Under the pieces are notes generated by a model, which saw nothing but the letters and a program-made list of their open reading frames with translations, searched no databases and was not told the origin of the DNA. Made by a program: the position numbers and the translations under genes. A stretch of 64,000 bases of DNA from DATHSY01 sp046729855. GTDB lineage: Bacteria > Actinomycetota > UBA4738 > HRBIN12. The stretch lies in NCBI GenBank assembly GCA_046729855.1, contig JBKPHM010000057.1, positions 17,762 through 81,761 on the forward strand. The letters run 5' to 3'. Below, piece by piece: positions 58,263 to 64,000 of this stretch. The stretch's first letter is position 1; each line of letters opens with the position of its first letter.

Positions 58263-60200
58263 TTGGCGACAAGGAAGCGGGAACTGAACACAGGCGGCGG
58301 CTACACCGCCGCGGACATCACGGTCCTGGAGGGCGTCGAGCACGTACGTCTGCGCCCCGGCATGTACATCGGGACCACGTCCAGCCGGGGGCTCCACCAC
58401 CTCGTCTACGAGGTCGTCGACAACTCCGTCGACGAAGCGATGGGTGGGTTCGCGGACAAGATCGTCGTCACGCTGCACAAGGACGGCAGCTGCAGCGTGA
58501 CGGACAACGGGCGCGGCATCCCCGTCACGCCGATCCCCAAGGCCAAGGACCGCAGGCCCGCCGTCGAGGTCGTCCTGACGACGCTGAACGCCGGCGGCAA
58601 GTTCGGCGGTCGCGGCTACCGGATCTCGGGCGGCCTGCACGGCGTCGGCGTCTCCGTCGTGAATGCGCTGTCCGAGCGGCTGATCGTCGCCGTCGAGCGC
58701 GACGGCTCCGTGTGGACGCAGTCGTACGCGCGGGGCAAGAGCACGGGCAAGCTGAAGCAGGGCAAGCCCACCCGGAAGAGCGGCACGCTCGTACAGTTCT
58801 GGCCCGACCCGGAGATCTTCGAGGAGACGGCGTTCGATCGGAAGATCCTGGCGGAGCGGCTCCAGGAGCTCGCGTTCCTGAACAAGGGCCTCGAGATCCA
58901 TCTGATCGACGAGCGGGAGGACCAGCCGGTCAAGGAGATCTTCAAGGCGACCGGAGGGATCGTCGACTTCGTGAAGCACCTCGCCACCGGCAAGGACACC
59001 GTTCACAGCAAGATCATTTCGATGGAGGCCCGCGAGGAGGACTCGCAGGCCGACATCGCGCTGCAGTGGACCACGGGCTACTCCGAGTCGCTCTACTCCT
59101 TCGCCAACACGATCAACACGCACGAGGGCGGCATGCATGAGGAGGGCCTGAAGAAGGCGCTCACGAACGTGATCAATCGCTACGCCCGCGCCAAGGGCCT
59201 CCTCAAGGAGAAGGAGGACAACCTGCTAGGTGAGGACGTGCGCGAGGGTCTCATCGCCATCGTCAGCGTGCGGCTCCACGCCCCGCAGTTCGAGGGCCAG
59301 ACCAAGACCAAGCTCGGGAACACGTCGATGCGCTCGCTCGTCGAGACGACGGTCAACGAGCAGCTGTCGACGTGGCTCGAGGAGCACCCGGGCGACGCCA
59401 AACGCATCGTGGCGAAATCGTCGCAGGCCGCCAAGGCGCGTCTCGCGGCGAAGCAGGCCCGGGACCTCACCAGGCGCAAGTCGTTCCTCGAGGGCGGCGG
59501 CCTTCCAGGCAAGCTTGCCGATTGCCAGCTCACCGATCCCTCTGCCACCGAGCTCTATATCGTCGAGGGCGATTCGGCGGGCGGCTCGGCCAAAGCGGCG
59601 CGGGACCCGGCAACACAGGCCATCCTTCCCATCCGAGGCAAGATCCTGAACGTCGAGAAGGCCCGGCTGCACAAGATCCTCGAGAACGTGGAGATCCAGG
59701 CGCTGATCACGGCGATCGGGACCGGCGTCGGCGACGAGTTGGATCTCGACAGGGCGCGGTACCACCGGATCGTGCTCATGGCTGACGCCGATGTCGACGG
59801 GGCGCACATCAGGACGCTGCTTCTGACGTACTTCTTCCGATACATGCGCGAGCTCATCGACGCGGGATACGTCTACATCGCGCAGCCGCCCCTCTACCTG
59901 CTGAAGGAAGGCAAGGACGAGCGGTATTTCTACACCGAGCGGGAGTGGGACCAGTACCGCAAGCGGGTGGACGGGGAGAAGAAGCTCGACCCGCAGCGGT
60001 TCAAGGGCCTGGCCGAGATGGATGCCGAGCAGCTGTGGAACACGACCATGGACCCAGAGCGCCGGACGCTGCTCCGCGTGACGCTCGAGGACGCCGCGAT
60101 GGCCGATCGGCTGTTCACGATCCTCATGGGCGAGGACGTCGCCTCGCGCAAGGAGTGGATCGAGGAGAACGCCGCCGACGTCCAGAACCTGGACGTGTAG
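58263..60200 (+). CDS. gyrB: DNA gyrase subunit B
   Basis: GHKL ATPase subunit of gyrase (EC 5.6.2.2). DNSVDEAMGGFADKIVVTLH, NGRGIPVTP and GGLHGVGVSVVNALSERLIV (ATP site), then the TOPRIM domain with IVEGDSAGGSAKAAR and MADADVDGAHIRTLLLTYFF, and the C-terminal PQRFKGLAEMDAEQLWNTTM. 645 residues from TTG 58263, which has GGAGG 4 bases upstream; the frame is open to 58215 and GTG 58239 is another option. A TAGAAT box lies at 58164-58169. Confidence 0.95.
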   Translation: MATRKRELNTGGGYTAADITVLEGVEHVRLRPGMYIGTTSSRGLHHLVYEVVDNSVDEAMGGFADKIVVTLHKDGSCSVTDNGRGIPVTPIPKAKDRRPAVEVVLTTLNAGGKFGGRGYRISGGLHGVGVSVVNALSERLIVAVERDGSVWTQSYARGKSTGKLKQGKPTRKSGTLVQFWPDPEIFEETAFDRKILAERLQELAFLNKGLEIHLIDEREDQPVKEIFKATGGIVDFVKHLATGKDTVHSKIISMEAREEDSQADIALQWTTGYSESLYSFANTINTHEGGMHEEGLKKALTNVINRYARAKGLLKEKEDNLLGEDVREGLIAIVSVRLHAPQFEGQTKTKLGNTSMRSLVETTVNEQLSTWLEEHPGDAKRIVAKSSQAAKARLAAKQARDLTRRKSFLEGGGLPGKLADCQLTDPSATELYIVEGDSAGGSAKAARDPATQAILPIRGKILNVEKARLHKILENVEIQALITAIGTGVGDELDLDRARYHRIVLMADADVDGAHIRTLLLTYFFRYMRELIDAGYVYIAQPPLYLLKEGKDERYFYTEREWDQYRKRVDGEKKLDPQRFKGLAEMDAEQLWNTTMDPERRTLLRVTLEDAAMADRLFTILMGEDVASRKEWIEENAADVQNLDV

Positions 60201-60229
60201 TGCCCCACACGAGGAGTCGCCAAGCCTAG

Positions 60230-62680
60230 ATGTCGCAGCAGGGGTTCTTCGCCGGGCGGGTTGAGGACGTCCAGCTCGAGGACGAGATCCAGCGGTCGTA
60301 CCTCGACTACTCGATGTCGGTCATTGTCGGGCGCGCGCTGCCCGAGGTGCGCGACGGTCTGAAGCCGGTCCATCGGCGGATCCTGTGGTCGATGCTCGAG
60401 GGCGGCCTTCGCCCCGACCGTCCCTATCGCAAGTCGGCCTGGGCGGTCGGCGAGGTCGTGAAGAAGTACCACCCACACGGGCTCGAGGCCGTGTACGACT
60501 CGCTCGTTCGGATGGGACAGGACTTCTCGCTGCGGCACCCGCTGATCGATCCCCACGGGAACTTCGGCTCCGTCGATGGCGATCCGCCAGGCGCCATGCG
60601 CTACACGGAAGCGCGTCTGGCTCCCATGGCGCTCGAGATGCTCCGAGACATCGAGGCGGAGACCGTTGATTTCATCCCGAACTACGACGGCTACGAGATG
60701 CAACCCACGGTCATGCCGGCGCGGTTCCCGAACCTCCTCGTGAACGGCTCGGGCGGCATCGCGGTCGGGATGGCCACGAACATCCCGCCACACAACCTCG
60801 GCGAGGTGATCGACGGGGTCATCCATTACATCGACCACCCCGAGTCGAAGCCGCGCGATCTCATGAAGTTCGTCAAGGGCCCCGACTTCCCGACCGGTGG
60901 GATCGTGATGGGTCGCGACGGGATCAAGGAGGCGTACGAGACCGGACGGGGCTCGATCCGGGTCCGGGCGGTCTGCTCGATCGAGGAGGCCTCGAGCGGC
61001 CGGCAGCGCATCGTCGTTACCGAGCTGCCCTACCAGGTCAACAAGGCGCGCCTCGCCGAGAAGATCGCCGACCTTTACAACACCCGGCGGGTCAAGGAGA
61101 TCGCCGACATCAAGGACCACTCGAGCGGGCGCGAGGGCATGCGCCTGGTGATCGAGCTGAAGCGCGGGGCCAACCCGCAGGTCGTGCTGAACCAGCTGTA
61201 CAAGCACTCGCAGCTGCAAGATAGCTTCGGCGTGATCATGCTCGCGCTCGTCGACGGCGTTCCGCGCACGCTGAACCTGGCCGAGATGATCGGTTACTAC
61301 GTCGACCATCAGATCGACGTCGTCACACGACGCACGCGCTATCAGCTCCGCCGGGCCGAGGAGCGGGACCACATCGTCCAGGGTCTGCTGATCGCGCTGC
61401 AGAACCTCGACGTGGTGATCCGGATCATCCGCGCGTCGCGGGACGCCGAGGAGGCGCGGGGCAAGCTGATGCAGCAGTTCAAGCTAAGCGAGATCCAGGC
61501 CAACCACATCCTCGACATGCCGCTGCGCCGGCTGACCCGTCTGGCGCGCGAGGAGCTCGAGCAGGAGCACAAGGATCTGCTCGCCCGGATCCGATACCTG
61601 AAGGGCCTTCTCCGGGATCCGAAGAAGATCCGTGGCGTGATCAAGGACGAGCTCGTCGAGATCAAGGAGAAGTACGCGGACGCGCGCCGGACCCAGCTGA
61701 AGGCCGACGAGGGGGAGCTCGACGTCCAGGACCTGATCGCCGAGGAGAACGTGGTCATCACGGTCTCGCGCGCCGGCTACGTCAAGCGCCAGCCGCTCGA
61801 GAACTTCCGTCGGCAGGGCCGTGGCGGCAGGGGAATCCGTGGCGCCGACCTGAAGGAAGAGGACGTGATCAGCCACGTCTTCACGACGACCACGCATCAT
61901 TGGCTCCTGTTCTTCACGACAAAGGGCAAGGTTTATCGGGTGAAGGTGCACGAGGTGCCCGAGGCCGGGAGGACGGCGCGCGGCACGTACGCGGCGAATC
62001 TGCCCGGCGTCTCGATCACGGGTGATGAACACGTCTCGGCGGTCATCGACCTGAAGGAGTACGTGGAGGGCCGGTATGTCCTGTTCGCCACGAAGAAGGG
62101 CATGATCAAGAAGACGGCGCTCCCCGAGTACGACTCGCCGCGCACAGGCCTGGCCGCGATCAACCTTCGGACGGGCGACGAACTGATCGACGTGCGCCTC
62201 ACGGACGGCAAAGACGACGTGTTCCTCGTGTCCCGCAGGGGCCAGGCGATCCGGTTCAGGGAGGGTCTCGTGCGCCCGATGGGGCGGCAGGCGGCCGGCG
62301 TCATCGGGATGCGCCTGGCGGAGGACGACGAGGTGATCGAGCTCGGCGTCGCCTCGCAGGGACAGGAGCTGATCAGCGTCACCGAGCAGGGCTACGGCAA
62401 GCGCACGCCGCTCAGGGACTACCCGCTCAAGGGCCGGGGCGGCAAGGGCGTGATCGGGCACTCGCTGACGAGGAAGACCGGCCTGCTCGCGGGCGCGTTC
62501 GTCGGCTCCAAGGACCAGGACATGTTCGTGATCTCCTCGAGCGGGATCGTGATCCGGGTGGCGGCCGGCGACATCCGCCGCGTGGGCCGCGCCAGCCAGG
62601 GCGTGCGGACGATGCGGGTCGAGGAAGGCGCCCACGTGGTCGCGCTCGCGCCCGTGATCTCGCAGGCCGAGGAGGAGTAA
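60230..62680 (+). CDS. gyrA: DNA gyrase subunit A
   Basis: 816 residues. YLDYSMSVIVGRALPEVRDG, the quinolone-resistance region around YHPHGLEAVYDSLVRMGQDF, the catalytic Tyr in PGAMRYTEARLAPMA, and GyrA-type beta-propeller repeats in the last 300 residues, including the GyrA box RRQGRGGRGI. ATG 60230; GAGGAG lies about 14 bases upstream. Follows gyrB after 29 bases. Confidence 0.96.
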   Translation: MSQQGFFAGRVEDVQLEDEIQRSYLDYSMSVIVGRALPEVRDGLKPVHRRILWSMLEGGLRPDRPYRKSAWAVGEVVKKYHPHGLEAVYDSLVRMGQDFSLRHPLIDPHGNFGSVDGDPPGAMRYTEARLAPMALEMLRDIEAETVDFIPNYDGYEMQPTVMPARFPNLLVNGSGGIAVGMATNIPPHNLGEVIDGVIHYIDHPESKPRDLMKFVKGPDFPTGGIVMGRDGIKEAYETGRGSIRVRAVCSIEEASSGRQRIVVTELPYQVNKARLAEKIADLYNTRRVKEIADIKDHSSGREGMRLVIELKRGANPQVVLNQLYKHSQLQDSFGVIMLALVDGVPRTLNLAEMIGYYVDHQIDVVTRRTRYQLRRAEERDHIVQGLLIALQNLDVVIRIIRASRDAEEARGKLMQQFKLSEIQANHILDMPLRRLTRLAREELEQEHKDLLARIRYLKGLLRDPKKIRGVIKDELVEIKEKYADARRTQLKADEGELDVQDLIAEENVVITVSRAGYVKRQPLENFRRQGRGGRGIRGADLKEEDVISHVFTTTTHHWLLFFTTKGKVYRVKVHEVPEAGRTARGTYAANLPGVSITGDEHVSAVIDLKEYVEGRYVLFATKKGMIKKTALPEYDSPRTGLAAINLRTGDELIDVRLTDGKDDVFLVSRRGQAIRFREGLVRPMGRQAAGVIGMRLAEDDEVIELGVASQGQELISVTEQGYGKRTPLRDYPLKGRGGKGVIGHSLTRKTGLLAGAFVGSKDQDMFVISSSGIVIRVAAGDIRRVGRASQGVRTMRVEEGAHVVALAPVISQAEEE

Positions 62681-62842
62681 CGGCCGGCTCCTCCGGCGGC
62701 CCGACCCCGGCGACGGTCCAGCAGCGCCACGGACCCACCACCGGGCCGCCCCGGTCAGGTTGTGAGAGCTTTGGCGCAACCGCTTTGGCGGGTAAGGGTT
62801 GTTGCCGAAGCCCTCCAGGGCGTGTACGAATCGGGAGATCCC

Positions 62843-63301
62843 ATGTCCCAGCGTTCGGATCCACCAGGGCTGACGGCCCGGCCGGGCACGCTTCCGGCCC
62901 GGCCGGTCGAGGCCGTGCCCGCGGCGGACGACCGGCGGCGTTTCGGCAGACGGCCCCGGCAGACCCGCGTTGTGATCCGCAAGGTGGGTCCCTGGTCGGT
63001 CTTCAAGTTCTCGCTGATCTTCTACTTCTGCATCATGCTCGTCGTGCTGCTGGCGCTCGGGATGCTGTACTGGCTGCTCGGCGCGATCGGCGCGATCGAG
63101 TCGGTCACGCGCCTCGCGCAAGACCTGTTCGCCGATGACGACTTCCAGATCCACGGCGACTGGCTGTTCACGCGCCTCGGGTTGATCGGCCTGGCGATGG
63201 TCGTCGTCTGGTCGCTCATCAACGTGTTCGTCACGTTCCTGTACAACCTGATCTCGGACGTGGTCGGCGGGATCGACGTCACGCTCTCGGAACGCCGCTG
63301 A
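62843..63301 (+). CDS. DUF3566 transmembrane protein
   Basis: 152 residues: a Pro/Arg-rich cytoplasmic start (1-50) then two membrane helices (FSLIFYFCIMLVVLLALGML and LGLIGLAMVVVWSLINVFVT) with IESVTRLAQDLFADDDFQIH between. DUF3566 genes follow gyrA in most actinobacteria and are thought to be cell-division or membrane proteins (CwsA-region). ATG 62843 has GGGAGAT upstream and is preferred over 62762. Confidence 0.87.
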   Translation: MSQRSDPPGLTARPGTLPARPVEAVPAADDRRRFGRRPRQTRVVIRKVGPWSVFKFSLIFYFCIMLVVLLALGMLYWLLGAIGAIESVTRLAQDLFADDDFQIHGDWLFTRLGLIGLAMVVVWSLINVFVTFLYNLISDVVGGIDVTLSERR

Positions 63302-63353
63302 ACGCCGGTCGGGCGCGTGCTGACGCCGGTCCGGCACGCCTCCAAGCGCACGA

Positions 63354-63383
63354 TTGACGCCTTGCGCGAGGGGGTCCTACCCT
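63354..63383 (+). promoter_or_regulatory. promoter of tRNA-Ile
   Basis: TTGACG (63354-63359) and TACCCT (63378-63383) are 18 bases apart, about 41 bases before the tRNA 5' end. The -35 is close to the vegetative consensus, as expected for a stable RNA gene. Confidence 0.7.
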
Positions 63384-63423
63384 GGATGGCGGTCGAGTTC
63401 GCAGGAGGTCCTCGGCCGGCCTC

Positions 63424-63498
63424 GGGCCTGTAGCTCAGCTCGGTTAGAGCGCATCCCTGATAAGGATGAGGTCGTTGGTTCAAGTCCAACCAGGCCCA
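63424..63498 (+). tRNA. tRNA-Ile (GAT anticodon)
   Basis: A 75-base cloverleaf. Acceptor GGGCCTG pairs with CAGGCCC and the discriminator base is A. D arm GCTC/GAGC; anticodon stem CATCC/GGATG with loop CTGATAA, anticodon GAT; T arm GTTGG/CCAAC with TTCAAGT. No CCA is encoded. Its place after gyrA and DUF3566 is usual in actinobacteria. Confidence 0.97.
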
Positions 63499-63820
63499 CA
63501 GAGGAACCGTTGACCTTCGAGACTTTCTCGCCCCCGCTGGCGGATGAGGCAGCAACGCCGGCTACCTGAGATGAGTTCGTTCGCAGCTTGCTTGCGTATA
63601 GGTAACGCCTCGGTGGTTCACGAGAGCGTCGTCGCGAGGCTGAACACCGACGTTGGATCACCGGGCTTCCGCGCAGGGCGGGCGTTCGGGAAAACGAAAC
63701 GCCGCCGCCATCCAGCAGGCCGGCGGTCGCGCGTCGGCCAGACGTGACAGACTGACGGCCACAAAGGATGGGATCAGGGGACAGGGTCAGCGCCAACGCG
63801 CACCGGAAGGAGGGGATCCC
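63499..63820. other. intergenic region after tRNA-Ile, no gene seen
   Basis: No convincing coding frame or tRNA-Ala, which often follows tRNA-Ile here. GCCGCCGCC and GGCCGGCGG near 63700-63725 could form a GC-rich hairpin, but no T-run follows. TATAGGT near 63597 may be a -10 element. AGGAGGGGAT just before 63821 is the ribosome site of the next gene. Confidence 0.45.
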
Positions 63821-63988
63821 ATGGGCGAGGAGACCGGCGAGAAGAAGCGCGGGTTCTTCGGCAAGCTGATGCGTATCGCGTTCATCGCCGCGATCATCGC
63901 GGGGGTCACGGCGTTAATCAAGCGCCGTCGCGGACAGGACTTCGACGACAGCGAGTGGCAGGAGCTGCCGCCCCCGTCGGGCGGGTAG
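63821..63988 (+). CDS. DLW-39-like small membrane protein
   Basis: 55 residues: basic start (EKKRGFFGKLM), one membrane helix (RIAFIAAIIAGVTALI), then KRRRGQDFDDSEWQELPPP. The acidic, tryptophan-containing tail and position after gyrA and tRNA-Ile match the DLW-39 family of actinobacteria, of unknown function. GGAAGGAGG lies upstream of ATG 63821. The window ends shortly after. Confidence 0.7.
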   Translation: MGEETGEKKRGFFGKLMRIAFIAAIIAGVTALIKRRRGQDFDDSEWQELPPPSGG

Positions 63989-64000
63989 TCATCCGAGACC

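Noticed and set aside
61484..63337. Minus-strand open frame of 617 residues
   Set aside because: Antisense shadow of gyrA and the DUF3566 gene.
63377..63796. Minus-strand frame of 139 residues over tRNA-Ile
   Set aside because: Its VGLEPTTSSLSGMRSNRAEL part is the antisense reading of the tRNA, a frequent annotation artefact.

Overview
This 64 kb, very GC-rich window comes from an actinobacterium and ends at its replication origin. The evidence is gene order: rpmH, rnpA, yidD, yidC, jag, rsmG, parA and parB run leftward from the origin, and dnaA, dnaN, recF, a DUF721 gene, gyrB, gyrA, a DUF3566 gene, tRNA-Ile and a DLW-39-like gene run rightward. Actinobacterial-type inositol phosphate synthase, nickel superoxide dismutase, an LLM (F420-type) oxidoreductase and the DUF6049-murJ-pseudokinase-sigM-trxB-trxA-cwlM order agree. 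Several arrangements differ from Streptomyces and Mycobacterium, so a deeper-branching lineage is likely (inference).

Layout. 0-5.4 kb: a partial gene, a PadR-inositol synthase operon, and two convergent MFS transporters, one paired with a MarR regulator. 5.4-6.7 kb: an exported lipoprotein and an M15 peptidase. 6.7-12.6 kb: an accessory, decaying block. It has two tandem cyclases fused to nucleophile-less hydrolase domains, a truncated hsdM start joined to a second M15 tail, a small secreted protein, an ORF broken by two TAG codons and a frameshifted phosphotransferase. 12.6-14.5 kb: TusA/DsrE sulfur-relay proteins and nickel SOD with its maturation protease. 14.5-25.3 kb: a YchF-like GTPase, a molybdate regulator-transporter operon, signal peptidase I, CCA-adding enzyme, PilT, DedA, NUDIX and TSUP proteins. 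25.3-32.2 kb: the envelope block DUF6049-murJ-pseudokinase-sigma-antisigma. 32.3-42.3 kb: menaquinone genes (menG, menF, menD, menA, menB, menE) interrupted by a SoxR-split transketolase module. 42.3-48.2 kb: thioredoxin system, CwlM-like amidase, LLM oxidoreductase, aminotransferase and D-Ala-D-Ala ligase. 48.2-64 kb: partition, origin and gyrase.

Themes. Most operons are packed with 4-base ATGA/GTGA overlaps. About a dozen first genes appear leaderless: a TANNNT -10 box lies 6-8 bases before the start codon. The clearest regulatory sites are a SoxR-type dyad inside a 19-bp-spacer promoter for the transketolase, a PadR-type inverted repeat, a parS site overlapping the rsmG start codon, and a DnaA-box/CCCC/DnaA-trio element between dnaA and dnaN. 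No rRNA, CRISPR array, transposase or intact prophage was seen.
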